A DNA stretch of 64,000 nucleotides from an uncultured Gemmiger sp. (GTDB lineage Bacteria; Bacillota; Clostridia; Oscillospirales; Ruminococcaceae), in NCBI GenBank assembly GCA_944382785.1, contig CALWNO010000004.1, forward strand, positions 1 to 64,000, written 5' to 3'. The position numbers were made by a program, and so were the translations under genes. Shown in pieces: positions 23,930 through 40,410 of the stretch. Position 1 is the stretch's first letter. Each line of letters begins with the position of its first letter. Below the pieces are notes generated by a model that had not been told where the DNA came from, ran no database searches, and was given only the letters and a program-made list of their open reading frames with translations.

Positions 23930-24553
23930 ATGAAAATGAAGAAGCTGTTCGCCGCCCTGTTGGCCATTGCCATGTTCAGCGTGATGGCCATGCCTGCGTT
24001 CGCCGACGCCAACAGCGACTATCTGGCTGCCGTCAAGGCCTATCAGAACCAGATCGCCGCCCGGGAAGAGGCCTACGCTGCCGCCGTCAAGACCTACCAG
24101 GCCCAGTCCGCCGCCAAGGCGAAAGCCGAAGGCGAAGCCATCATCGCCGCCGGCAAGGCTGCCCATCAGCAGCAGTTGGCCGCCAACGACGCCATCATGG
24201 CAGCCGCCGCAGCCGCTCACCAGGAGCAGCTGAACAAAAACGCCGCCTATGAGGCCGCCATCAAGCAGTATCAGGCCCAGAACGCCGCCAAGGAAGCCGC
24301 GTACATCGCCGCCGTGAAGGCCTACCAGGCCCAGGCAGCCGCCAAGGCGAAAGCCGAAGGTGAAGCCATCATCGCCGCCGGCAAGGCCGCCCATCAGCAG
24401 CAGCTGGCCGCCAATGCCGCTGTCCAGTCCGCAGCCAACGCCGCCAAGGCCCAGCAGCTGAGCGAGAACGCCGCCTATGAGGCCGCCATCGCCGCCTACC
24501 AGGCACAGATCGCCGCCCGCGAAGCCGCTTACCTGAAGGCTCTCGGCCTGTGA
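23930..24553 (+). CDS. Secreted Ala/Gln-rich helical repeat protein, unknown function
   Basis: 207 residues from ATG 23930 behind AAAGGAGG. The signal peptide (MKMKKLFAALLAIAMFSVMA) is probably cleaved at AFA-D near residue 26. The mature part is two tandem copies of a unit of about 85-90 residues. Each contains AKAEGEAIIAAGKAAHQQQL followed by an NAAYEAAI block, with heptad-like A/Q/K spacing that predicts a long helix or coiled coil. It has no cysteines, no lipobox and no wall anchor. A strong promoter, leader hairpin and perfect ribosome site suggest abundant secretion. It may be a surface-layer-like or extracellular filament protein; no family is recognised. Confidence 0.85.
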   Translation: MKMKKLFAALLAIAMFSVMAMPAFADANSDYLAAVKAYQNQIAAREEAYAAAVKTYQAQSAAKAKAEGEAIIAAGKAAHQQQLAANDAIMAAAAAAHQEQLNKNAAYEAAIKQYQAQNAAKEAAYIAAVKAYQAQAAAKAKAEGEAIIAAGKAAHQQQLAANAAVQSAANAAKAQQLSENAAYEAAIAAYQAQIAAREAAYLKALGL

Positions 24554-24598
24554 GAACGGAAACCCTGACCGTATCTCTTTTCTGAATCAACCTACCTG

Positions 24599-24633
24599 CC
24601 CCGCGGTCCCCTGCCGCGGGGTTTTCGTGTTTT
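24599..24633 (+). terminator. Terminator of the Ala-rich protein gene
   Basis: CCCCGCGG (24599-24606) pairs with CCGCGGGG (24614-24621), followed by TTTTCGTGTTTT. Confidence 0.85.
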
Positions 24634-24690
24634 CCTCGGCCCTTCCGGCCCAGTATACCACAGCCGGGTTGCCGGGCCCATCCCCCGCAC

Positions 24691-24740
24691 AAAAAACGCC
24701 GCTCCGCGCCAAAAAAAGCAGCGCGGAGCGGCGTTTTTAT
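24691..24740. terminator. Terminator after the cupin gene (two-way)
   Basis: The stem AAAAACGCCGCTCCGCGC / GCGCGGAGCGGCGTTTTT has A/T runs on both sides. It ends the minus-strand GH51/cupin transcript. Confidence 0.85.
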
Positions 24741-24758
24741 TTCATGTATGGGCGGGGA

Positions 24759-25103
24759 TCAAACAAAATCTTCCCGCATGGGGGTGAAGATGTCCAGCAG
24801 GATGCCCGGTTCCAGGCAGGTGCAGCCGTGCACGATGCCGTCCTGCTTGAGCAGGGTGTCGCCGGGGCCCACCTCCCGGGTGGTGTCCCCGATGGTGAAC
24901 CGGAACCGGCCGGACACCACATAGGTGATCTGGGTATGGGGATGGTGGTGCATGGCCCCCACTGCCCCCTGGGCAAAGGTGTTCTCCACACACATCACGT
25001 CCTTGCTGTACGCCAGCACCCGGCGCACCACACCCTCCCCCGCAGGTTCGGGCACCGTCTCCGCATGGGGGACCCAGATCTCGTTCATATGCTGCTTTTC
25101 CAT
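24759..25103 (-). CDS. Small cupin-domain protein (KdgF-like)
   Basis: 114 residues, a single beta-barrel cupin. Metal ligands are visible in MHHHPHTQITYVVSGRF (His, His, Gln) and the second motif GDTLLKQDGIVHGC (His). The closest pattern I recognise is KdgF, which speeds ring opening of unsaturated uronates in pectin breakdown. Other small sugar-binding cupins have the same layout, so this is not firm. It follows the arabinofuranosidase gene by 30 bases and is probably co-transcribed. An alternative start six codons later (MNEIW) is possible. Its first five residues (MEKQH) are the same as those of the GH51 enzyme. Confidence 0.82.
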   Translation of the reverse strand: MEKQHMNEIWVPHAETVPEPAGEGVVRRVLAYSKDVMCVENTFAQGAVGAMHHHPHTQITYVVSGRFRFTIGDTTREVGPGDTLLKQDGIVHGCTCLEPGILLDIFTPMREDFV

Positions 25104-25133
25104 GGTGTATCATCCTTTCTTACGCAAACATTC

Positions 25134-26678
<1,545 letters not shown>

Positions 26679-26708
26679 TTATGTATCTCCTGTGCCGGAA
26701 GAGCCCGG

Positions 26709-28547
26709 TCACGGGATGGGCGGTTGGGTGCCGGAATCGTCAAAGAAGCAGGCCGGCAGATGGATGGTGATGGTGTTGCGGAAATAGGGGATGGTCTCAA
26801 AGGTGATGTTCACGTTGCCGTAGTAGCTGTGCAGCCGCTGGTATACGTTGTTCAGCCCCACATGCTGTTCCCGGGACCCCGCCGGGCTTTTGGTGTACAT
26901 GATCTGGCGGGCCCGCTCGATGTTGATGCCGGCACCGTTGTCAATGACCGAAATGCACAGCTCGGAGCCCTGGATCTCGGCGCCGATCTCGATGGTAGGG
27001 GCGATGGGTACCCCGCCGCCGTTGATGTCGAACCCGTGTTTGAGGGAGTTTTCCACCAAAGGCTGAAGGATGCTCTTGAGGATCATCCGGGGACGCAGTT
27101 CATCCGGCACGTTCACCACCATGGCGATGGGTTTACTGAACCGGCAGCTCATGATGTCCACATAGGCGGTGACCTGCTGGATCTCGCTGTCGATGGTGTG
27201 CTGGTTGTTGCCGGCGGAAAGGCTGATGCGGATATATTCTCCCAGGTTGGTGATCATCTCGGATACATTGGCCGGGCGACCGTTGTACACCTCCATATTG
27301 ATGAACTCCAGGGTGTTGTAGAGAAAATGGGGGTTGATCTGCTCGGTGAGCATCTGCATCTCGGCGTTGTAGCGCTCCCGTTCTTCATGTTTGATGGCCT
27401 TGAACTGCCGCTGCATGATATGATACATGGAGTTGAGGGCGGCTTCCAGCTGCCCCAGCTCGTCCTGGGTGGTCAGGCGGGTCTTGCCGTCGTAGGAGCG
27501 CTGTTCGATCTGACGCACCGTGAACATCAGGCTGCGCAGCGGCCGGGTCACCAGCACCGAGATGAGCACACACAGGGCTGTAATGGTGACAATGCAGGTC
27601 ACCGCCAGGATCTGCAGCAGGTCCATGATGTCCCCGGTGCCGGCGGTGAAGGCGCTTTCGTCCACCACGTTGACCAGGTACAGCCCCCCGTACTGGAGGG
27701 GTTCCAGGTACACATACCGGCTGTGGAAGGTAAAGCGGTCGGTCTGGTCCGCCAATGCCTGGCGCAGCGCCTCGGTCAGGTCGGGATCGGTGAGCTTTTC
27801 ATACTGGGGGTTGTCCCGGGGCAGGCTGATGGCGGTGCCCTCCCCATCCATCAGGAACAGTTCTCCCTCCGAGCCGTCGTCACAGCACAGACCCAGATAG
27901 TCCTCCAGGTTGGTGGCGTCTATGAGCAGGTAGAGCAAAAGATCCGCGCTCTCCGCACTGTCACTGATGAGCAAATACTGGTAACTGCTGATGCGCAGGG
28001 GGATGACCAGCGGCACCACATCCGCCCGGTTCTGGAAAGGGCTGCTGCCCACCGGCAGCAGGGTGATGCCCTGCACCGCGGACAGGTCATAGCCCAGGGT
28101 ATAGTCTTCCCGGTCAATGCCCAGGCGGAATACATAGGGGGCAAACAGGGCGGGGCCATCCCCCTTGGTTTTGGCCAGCAGGGCCGACTGCACCAGCCCG
28201 CTGGTCTGCATGAAATCGTTCAGGTCGGACTGAATGTCGTTGTTGACCACGGTGTAGTTGTCGGCGGTGCTGTTGACAATGTTGATGCACTTGGCCCGGA
28301 ACTCCGCCGAAGCAATGCGGGTGACCAGACGTTCCAGCAGATCCTTGTAGGTATCGGAAAACTTGGTGGCGGCGGAGGCGGTGTCCACGCCGCCCTGGGT
28401 CACCGCACTGCCCAGCAGAAAGGAGTGCAGGTACATGTTCAGGGCGATCATGGCACAGGCAAAAATCAGCAGGATGGGCACCGTCATATACAGCCACACC
28501 TTGAAAGCCAGCTTGGTCTGGGCCAGCCGGCGGATTCGCTGGATCAA
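26709..28547 (-). CDS. YesM-like sensor histidine kinase
   Basis: 612 residues from a TTG start at 28547 behind AAAGGAGG. The layout is a helix at 18-40, an extracellular sensor domain (about 45-305) of the double Cache type, a second helix at about 308-332, HAMP, and a His_kinase domain with phospho-acceptor H407 in TEQINPHFLYNTLE. The HATPase domain has LVENSLKHGF and DNGAGI. Such kinases pair with AraC-type regulators and respond to extracellular glycans or binding-protein complexes. It is 23 bases after the regulator gene. A divergent sugar ABC importer starts on the other strand. Confidence 0.93.
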   Translation of the reverse strand: MIQRIRRLAQTKLAFKVWLYMTVPILLIFACAMIALNMYLHSFLLGSAVTQGGVDTASAATKFSDTYKDLLERLVTRIASAEFRAKCINIVNSTADNYTVVNNDIQSDLNDFMQTSGLVQSALLAKTKGDGPALFAPYVFRLGIDREDYTLGYDLSAVQGITLLPVGSSPFQNRADVVPLVIPLRISSYQYLLISDSAESADLLLYLLIDATNLEDYLGLCCDDGSEGELFLMDGEGTAISLPRDNPQYEKLTDPDLTEALRQALADQTDRFTFHSRYVYLEPLQYGGLYLVNVVDESAFTAGTGDIMDLLQILAVTCIVTITALCVLISVLVTRPLRSLMFTVRQIEQRSYDGKTRLTTQDELGQLEAALNSMYHIMQRQFKAIKHEERERYNAEMQMLTEQINPHFLYNTLEFINMEVYNGRPANVSEMITNLGEYIRISLSAGNNQHTIDSEIQQVTAYVDIMSCRFSKPIAMVVNVPDELRPRMILKSILQPLVENSLKHGFDINGGGVPIAPTIEIGAEIQGSELCISVIDNGAGINIERARQIMYTKSPAGSREQHVGLNNVYQRLHSYYGNVNITFETIPYFRNTITIHLPACFFDDSGTQPPIP

Positions 28548-28570
28548 AAGTCTTTTCCTCCTTTGCCGGC

Positions 28571-30130
28571 TCAGTCCTGAACGGAGTTCTGGTATTCCGA
28601 GGGGGTCATGCCGGTTTCGTTCTTGAAGGCCCGGGAGAAGGAACGGTAGTCCTGGTAGCCGGTGCGGTAGGCGATCTCACTGATGTTGGCCACCCGGGCC
28701 TTGAGCATCTGTTTGGCATAGGCCATGCGCACCTGCAAAAGGTAATCCCGGAAGTTGACACCGGTCTTATCCTTGAAGTAGATGGCAAAATAGCTCTCGC
28801 TCAGGTTCACCTGGGCGGCCACATCCTTGGCCTTCAGGTTGCGGTTGAGGTTGTTGCGGATATACTCCTTGGCAATGCGGATGGTGCGGTTTTCGTCCCC
28901 GGTCATGGCCTCCAGCATCTTGCTGTACCGGGCAAAAGCGCTCACCAGCCAGTCCCGCATCTCCCCGATGGTGTTCAGGGAGTTGAGCTCCTCATAGGAG
29001 AAGGGGAATTCCATCTTTTTGTCCGGCTGGGTCATCTGCACCTGTTTCTGGGCGGTGAGCAGCAGATACATGCACATGCCCACCACAAAGCTGGGCGGCG
29101 GTTCGCCCCCCACCAGCAGGGACTGGAAGAAGGCTTCGCAGTAGGTGCGGATGGCGGGCAGGTCGTTCTGCAGCAGGGCGGTGGTCAGGGGGGCGAAATC
29201 AATGTTTTCCTGGGAAAAGGCCGGGGTGTAGCTGTTGATGGTGTTGCTGTCAAAGACATCCTGGTCGGCGTCGTAGATGCGGTAGCTCAGGGCTTCCTGG
29301 GCCCGGGCAAAGGAGAGGCTGGTCTGGCTGAAGCCCGGCACCACCTTGCCCAGCCCCACCCGCACATCGTAGGGGGTGCCGGTGCGGATGCGGGTCACAC
29401 ACTGGTTCAGGCGGGTCAGGAACTCCTCATCCCGGGTGGTTTCCCCGTTGAAGATGGCCGCCAGGCGGCTGTCGTCATAGACCCAGCATTCCATGGGACT
29501 GCCGAAAAATACCGTGCTCACAATGCTGCGGGCGATCTCTTTCAGGGGCGGGGCCTCCCCGCTGTCCCTGCGTTCCAGCTGGAAGATCGCCACAAAGTTG
29601 GGGCCGTTGGTGATGGCCAGCTGCAGCCCTTCCACCCCGCCGGACCCGCTGTATTTCTTCTGGACCAGATGATTCAGGAACAGGGTGCGGGAGGAATCCA
29701 TCAGCCGGGTGATCTCCTGCTCGTCCGCCGCGGCGTTCTTGCGGTGGGACAGCACCTCCTGGCACTGCTGCAGCAGCACGGTGCGGAACTCTTCCACATT
29801 CAGCGGCTTGAGAAAGTAGGTCTTGACCCCGTAGCGGATGGCTTTCTGGGCATAGGCAAACTCCCCGTATCCGCTGAGGATGAGGAACCGGGTGGGCAGT
29901 TCCTCCTCATGGGCACGGCGGATGACCTCCAGCCCATCCATATCCGGCATGTTGATATCCATAATGGCAATGTCCGGCCGGAACCGCCGCAGATCCTCCA
30001 GGGCCTGCTGCCCGGTACCCACACAGCTGACCACCAGCGCCTGTTCCAGCAGGCGGGTGACAATGGCCCGGAGCCCGGTGCGGATCGCCTGTTCATCGTC
30101 GGCAATCAGAACGGTCACTTTCTGATTCAA
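28571..30130 (-). CDS. YesN-like AraC-type response regulator
   Basis: 519 residues. I choose TTG at 30130, seven bases after AGGAGG; another TTG six codons earlier would precede that site. Receiver domain: D11/D12, phospho-acceptor D58 in AIMDINMPDMDG, lysine in FLKPLN. A long middle region (about 130-400) is of the YesN type. The C-terminal AraC domain has two helix-turn-helix units (LKAKDVAAQVNLSESYFAIYF, then NISEIAYRTGYQDYRSFSRAF). Its likely targets are the divergent importer/GH operon and the GH51/cupin genes. The leader contains a hairpin at 30171-30201. Confidence 0.93.
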   Translation of the reverse strand: MNQKVTVLIADDEQAIRTGLRAIVTRLLEQALVVSCVGTGQQALEDLRRFRPDIAIMDINMPDMDGLEVIRRAHEEELPTRFLILSGYGEFAYAQKAIRYGVKTYFLKPLNVEEFRTVLLQQCQEVLSHRKNAAADEQEITRLMDSSRTLFLNHLVQKKYSGSGGVEGLQLAITNGPNFVAIFQLERRDSGEAPPLKEIARSIVSTVFFGSPMECWVYDDSRLAAIFNGETTRDEEFLTRLNQCVTRIRTGTPYDVRVGLGKVVPGFSQTSLSFARAQEALSYRIYDADQDVFDSNTINSYTPAFSQENIDFAPLTTALLQNDLPAIRTYCEAFFQSLLVGGEPPPSFVVGMCMYLLLTAQKQVQMTQPDKKMEFPFSYEELNSLNTIGEMRDWLVSAFARYSKMLEAMTGDENRTIRIAKEYIRNNLNRNLKAKDVAAQVNLSESYFAIYFKDKTGVNFRDYLLQVRMAYAKQMLKARVANISEIAYRTGYQDYRSFSRAFKNETGMTPSEYQNSVQD

Positions 30131-30539
30131 TGAGAATCCTCCTATCAATATCGGCCGCCAACCGCCATTCCATGCCGGCAGGCGGGCCCATGCCCGGCAT
30201 GAACTTTTGATGCCTTATAAAAAAGAGAGCCTGATTTTTCGGTGATCCGCTCTGCGGCCACCCGCACTGTCCCGAGCCGGTATTTTTACGATAGCACACC
30301 CCTCACAAAAAAGCAATAAGCCGAAGAGCCGTTATTTTCCAGCGTCATGCACAAATCTCGGTCGATACGTTTGTTTGTTTTAGTGGGTATGACGGCGTTT
30401 TTGTTGAGAGATGTTACATTTTTAATGAAATGTGCCCTGTTGCCCACCAACCCAATGAGGATAAACTATAGTTGTCAGATAAAGTACCGGTGCCCGAGAG
30501 CCGGTACAAAAATTCATATAAGAAGGGAGAACACTTCTC
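30131..30539. promoter_or_regulatory. Divergent control region between the YesMN genes and the sugar importer operon
   Basis: 409 bases without a gene, AT-richer than its flanks. It holds a hairpin CATGCCGG/CCGGCATG at 30171-30201 in the yesN-type leader and a palindrome ACATTTTTAATGAAATGT at 30416-30433 upstream of the importer. Weak promoter elements (TTGCCC, TAAACT) lie near 30439-30470. AGAAGGGAG stands before the ATG at 30540. The palindrome is a candidate operator. Confidence 0.55.
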
Positions 30540-31952
30540 ATGAGAAAAACCATGGCAAAAGTGACCGCACTTGCGGTAGCGGCCGGCATGCTGGCCGCGT
30601 GCGGTTCCACCGGCGGTTCTACCGGCGGCGGCACTGCGGAGACCTCCACCGGTGCCACCGGTTCGGGGGACGCAACGGTGATCGAGGTATGGTCCAACAA
30701 CCGTCATGACGAAGAGTACATGACCCAGATGATCGATGCGTTCAACGCGAGCCACACCGACATCCAGATCGAGTACACCATCCTCACCGACGACTGGGCC
30801 AACTCCATCCAGCTGGCCTTCCAGGCCAACACCGCCCCGGACATCATCACCATCGCCGCTTCGGACAACATGACCCTGAGCGACTACGTCAGCGGCGGCA
30901 TGTTCGAAAGCCTGACCCCCTACATCGAGGCGGACACCGAGTTCCAGACCGTCACCGAAGTGTACGATCACATGTATGAAGGCCTGAACTCCATCGGCGA
31001 CGAGATCTACTGGGTGCCCAACGGCGTTCGTTCCGGCACCCGCATCGAATACAACGTGGAACTGCTGAAGAACGCCGGCTATGACGGCGTGCCCGCTACC
31101 CTGGACGAGCTGGTGGAAGCCTGCAAGGCCGTCACCGAGCAGGGCAACGGCAGCGTCTACGGCGTGGGCTTCACCTCCTCCAGCCCGCTGAGCCGCTGGA
31201 TCGAGGGCGTGGCCGAAATGAGCGGCGCCACCCATATGGGCTATGACTACGTCAACGGCGTCTTCGACTTCTCCAGCTGGAAGCCGGTCATTGAATCCGC
31301 TGCCAAGCTGTACGCCGACGGCTCCGTGCTGCCCGGCTCCGAGACCCAGGGCGTGGACAACAGCCGTGCGCTGTTTGCCCAGGGCGCCTTCGCTGTCTGG
31401 GGCAACGCTTCCCAGGAAGCCGGCGTCTTCACCGACCAGTTCCCCGTCTCCTTTGACTGGGGCGTCGCCGAGCTGCCCACCATGGACGGCACCGTCAAGG
31501 GCGCGCTGAGCTGCACCCCCAACTTCGGCTTCACCATGCTGACCAGCTGCGAGAACAAGGACGCAGCCTGGGAGGTCATCAAGTACTTCTCCAGCGAGGA
31601 CTTCATGAAGGGCTACCTGGAAGGCGGCTACACCCTGCCCCTGTCCACCTATATGTCCGAAAAGATCGACTCCTCCAAGACCGGCCGTCTGGCGGACTTC
31701 GCCCTGACCGACTATGAGGACGTGTATCCCACCCCGCCGTCTGTTGCCATCGAAGGCGACGACTACCTGGTCACCCTGTGGAACGCCGTGCTGGGCAATG
31801 TCTCCGCCGACGAGGCTATCCAGGACCTGAACACCCGCTATAACGAGGCTTTGGAACGCGGGCTGAGCAACGGCAGCTGCACTCGCGTTGTGATCGCGGA
31901 CTATGATCCGCTGCATCCGTCCGCCGGCACCCCGACATACGAAACCGAGTAA
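30540..31952 (+). CDS. Sugar ABC importer solute-binding lipoprotein
   Basis: 470 residues. The signal peptide ends in the lipobox LAACGS (Cys near residue 21), then a Gly/Ser/Thr linker, then a family 1 extracellular binding-protein fold (VIEVWSNNRHDEEYMTQMIDAFN in pieces; TAPDIITIAASD; YWVPNGVRSGTRIEYN). The usual length is 420-470. It captures an oligosaccharide outside the membrane and hands it to the two permeases downstream. The gene uses more CGT arginine codons than its neighbours, consistent with high expression. The operon context suggests a mannose/galactose-containing glycan, not proven. Confidence 0.93.
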   Translation: MRKTMAKVTALAVAAGMLAACGSTGGSTGGGTAETSTGATGSGDATVIEVWSNNRHDEEYMTQMIDAFNASHTDIQIEYTILTDDWANSIQLAFQANTAPDIITIAASDNMTLSDYVSGGMFESLTPYIEADTEFQTVTEVYDHMYEGLNSIGDEIYWVPNGVRSGTRIEYNVELLKNAGYDGVPATLDELVEACKAVTEQGNGSVYGVGFTSSSPLSRWIEGVAEMSGATHMGYDYVNGVFDFSSWKPVIESAAKLYADGSVLPGSETQGVDNSRALFAQGAFAVWGNASQEAGVFTDQFPVSFDWGVAELPTMDGTVKGALSCTPNFGFTMLTSCENKDAAWEVIKYFSSEDFMKGYLEGGYTLPLSTYMSEKIDSSKTGRLADFALTDYEDVYPTPPSVAIEGDDYLVTLWNAVLGNVSADEAIQDLNTRYNEALERGLSNGSCTRVVIADYDPLHPSAGTPTYETE

Positions 31953-31990
31953 GCCCCGGCCGGGTCGCAGTTGACTGCATGAACCGAGAA

Positions 31991-32031
31991 TGCGCTCCCG
32001 CGAGGCAAAGCTGCGCGGGAGCGCATTTTTT
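31991..32031 (+). terminator. Intercistronic terminator/attenuator after the binding-protein gene
   Basis: TGCGCTCCCGCG pairs perfectly with CGCGGGAGCGCA, followed by TTTTTT. It lies between the binding-protein gene and the permeases, so partial termination would give excess binding protein. Confidence 0.88.
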
Positions 32032-32056
32032 CCGGTTCCTTTAAGGAGGTACCATA

Positions 32057-32995
32057 ATGAGCGAAACGAAAGCCAAAACCGCCGTGAAAGCACCCAAACG
32101 CGGTATGGACGCCAACACCAGCGCGAAGATCGCCACCGTGCTGATGATGTTCCCCGCGGTTTTGCTGCTGTGCGTTGTATCCATCTACCCGTTTTTGTGG
32201 CTGTTCCGCTATGTCTTCTATGACTACAACGGCATGACCTCGTACTTTACCGGTCTGCACAACTTCACCCGTATGTTCGGGGACACTGCCTTCTGGGCCA
32301 GTGTGGGCCATACCTTTGAATACGCCATCCTCAAGATCATCTTCATCATCCCCCTGGCCCTGATCATGGCCGAGCTCATGAGCCAGAAGATCCGGGGTTC
32401 CGGCGTGTTCCGGGTCATCTACTTCATGCCCACCATCATCTCCACCGCCATCTCCGCCATGGTGTTCGGCTTCATCTTCGCAGCGTACAACGGCGTGCTC
32501 AACGCTGTGCTGCGGGCCACCGGCATCATCAGCCAGAACATCAACTGGCTGGGCGATTCCAACACCGCCATGTGGGCCGTGCTCATCGTGGCTGTGTGGG
32601 GCGGCTTCGGTAACTACATGATCTACTTCATGTCCGGTTTGTCCAGCATCCCCCACGATGTGTACGAATCCGCCATGATCGACGGCGCCGGCGGGCTGAC
32701 CACCTTCTTCCGCATCACCCTGCCCATGCTCAGCCCCATGTTCAAGGTCATCATGATGCTGGCCATCACCGCCGCCTTCAAGGACTATGAGTCCATCATG
32801 GTCCTGACCCAGGGCGGTCCGGACAACCGCACCCAGGTCATGTTCCTGTACATCTACCAGCTGCTGTTCGGTACCAGCACCACCAAACCCCAGATCGGCT
32901 ACGCCTGCGTGCTCAGCCTGGTGGCTGCCATCATCGTGGGCATCGTCACCGGCCTGTACATGCTGCTGGCCCGCAAGCTGGACGACGTGATGTAA
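32057..32995 (+). CDS. Sugar ABC importer permease (MalF-like)
   Basis: 312 residues with six membrane helices. The EAA loop that contacts the ATPase is YESAMIDGAGGLTTFFRITLPML near residue 215. It starts ATG behind AAGGAGG. It forms the membrane channel with the next gene. No ATPase is encoded here, so a shared MsmK/UgpC-type ATPase elsewhere must drive it. Confidence 0.93.
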   Translation: MSETKAKTAVKAPKRGMDANTSAKIATVLMMFPAVLLLCVVSIYPFLWLFRYVFYDYNGMTSYFTGLHNFTRMFGDTAFWASVGHTFEYAILKIIFIIPLALIMAELMSQKIRGSGVFRVIYFMPTIISTAISAMVFGFIFAAYNGVLNAVLRATGIISQNINWLGDSNTAMWAVLIVAVWGGFGNYMIYFMSGLSSIPHDVYESAMIDGAGGLTTFFRITLPMLSPMFKVIMMLAITAAFKDYESIMVLTQGGPDNRTQVMFLYIYQLLFGTSTTKPQIGYACVLSLVAAIIVGIVTGLYMLLARKLDDVM

Positions 32996-33008
32996 GGAGG
33001 ACAAAGCT

Positions 33009-33884
33009 ATGTTCAAAAAAGAATCTTCCGGCGAAGTCATGTCCACCAGCACCCATGTGGCCCGCTTTATCCTCTTCCTCTTCATGCTGATCGTGGCTTT
33101 GCTGACCCTGTACCCGGTGCTGTACGTCGTCTTCGGCTCCTTCAAGGAGAACGGCGAGCTGCTCATCGGCGGTATCAACATGTTCCCCAAGGTGTGGATC
33201 GTGGACAACTTCATCGAAGCCTGGCAGAAAGCCGACTTCAGCGTCTACACCATCAACAGCGTGATCATCGCCGTGGGCGTCATGATCCTGTCCCTGATCT
33301 CCTCCGGTATGGCCGGCTACGTGCTCAGCCGCCGGAACTTCAAGGGCAAAAAGCTCATCTACGGCCTGCTCATGGCCTTCATGTTCATCAACGTGGGCTC
33401 GGTTTCCCTGCGCCCCCTGTTTGAACTGGCCATCAGCCTGCACCTGAACACCTCCCTGTTCAGCGTCATCTTCATCTCCGCCGGCACCGCCCAGGCCACC
33501 TACATCTTCCTGGTGGACAGCTACATGAAGACCCTGCCCAAGGAACTGGACGAGGCCGCCACCATCGACGGATGCACCTTCTTCCAGGTGTACATCCACA
33601 TCATCCTGCCGCTGCTGCGGCCCATCCTGGCCACCGTCGCCCTGCTTTCCTTCCGCGGCGGCTGGAACGAGTACATCCTGCCCCTCGTCTTCACCATGAC
33701 CGACCAGGCCAAGCGTCCCTTGACCGTGGGCGTCACCATGCTGAAGAACTCCGGTGACGGCGCGGCTGCCTGGAACATCATGTTCGCCGGCGCCACCATC
33801 GCCATCATCCCCATCCTGCTGATCTACATCGTGGCCAGCAAATACTTCATCGAAGGCCTGACCGGCGGCGCTGTCAAAGGCTGA
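33009..33884 (+). CDS. Sugar ABC importer permease (MalG-like)
   Basis: 291 residues, six membrane helices. The EAA loop is DEAATIDGCTFFQVYIHIILPLL near residue 185 (in pieces). The start is 13 bases after the MalF-like stop with TAAGGAGG upstream. It is the usual second permease of the carbohydrate CUT1 group. Confidence 0.93.
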   Translation: MFKKESSGEVMSTSTHVARFILFLFMLIVALLTLYPVLYVVFGSFKENGELLIGGINMFPKVWIVDNFIEAWQKADFSVYTINSVIIAVGVMILSLISSGMAGYVLSRRNFKGKKLIYGLLMAFMFINVGSVSLRPLFELAISLHLNTSLFSVIFISAGTAQATYIFLVDSYMKTLPKELDEAATIDGCTFFQVYIHIILPLLRPILATVALLSFRGGWNEYILPLVFTMTDQAKRPLTVGVTMLKNSGDGAAAWNIMFAGATIAIIPILLIYIVASKYFIEGLTGGAVKG

Positions 33885-33916
33885 GCCCCGGTTTTCGCCC
33901 CTGTTTCCTCTTGTCT

Positions 33917-33960
33917 GCGCATGCCCGCCCCCGGCCGGGGACGGGCGTGCGTAGCCTTTT
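33917..33960 (+). terminator. GC-rich hairpin after the permease genes
   Basis: GCATGCCCG pairs with CGGGCGTGC around a CCCCCGG/CCGGGG core, with TTTT a few bases on. It may reduce readthrough into the downstream enzymes. Confidence 0.6.
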
Positions 33961-34003
33961 ATCAAAGCCAATCCACGGCAACAGCCATCGGGAGGTCTGC
34001 CCT

Positions 34004-34240
34004 GTGAAAGAATACATTGAAACCGTTATTGCCCCCCGCATCCGCGGTGATGGCGGGTGGCTGGATATTTTGAGCATCGACGGCGACTGCATCAAGGTCC
34101 GCCTGCAGGGGGAATGTTCCAAGTGCAACATTGCCCCCCGCTGCATGGACTGGGTCCGCCAGGAGATCAAGCGTGATCTGGGCCGGGATGTCCGGATCGA
34201 ATACCTCCGCAAGAAACCGTTTTTCTGGGACAACGACTGA
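34004..34240 (+). CDS. NifU-like C-terminal domain miniprotein
   Basis: 78 residues from GTG 34004 with GGGAGG eight bases upstream. An upstream ATG in frame would run through the hairpin and has no ribosome site. The body matches the NifU/Nfu domain: APRIRGDGGWLDILSIDGD, VRLQGECSKCNIAPRC (the CxxC that holds a Fe-S cluster) and the closing helix and strand. Nfu proteins carry Fe-S clusters to target enzymes. Its place between sugar permeases and a mannosidase gene is unusual, and its role in this operon is unknown. Confidence 0.8.
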   Translation: MKEYIETVIAPRIRGDGGWLDILSIDGDCIKVRLQGECSKCNIAPRCMDWVRQEIKRDLGRDVRIEYLRKKPFFWDND

Positions 34241-34292
34241 TGTCCCCCCACGGCCCGGGTCACCCCGTGCCCCCGCAAGGAGTTGATGATAC

Positions 34293-40357
<6,065 letters not shown>

Positions 40358-40410
40358 ACAAGATCATACAAAAAGAGGGAAGGTTCCTTTCCCTCGGGAG
40401 GCATCCGATT

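Noticed and set aside
30540..33884. Missing ABC ATPase as a sign of a broken operon
   Set aside because: Firmicute CUT1 sugar importers commonly share one ATPase encoded elsewhere.
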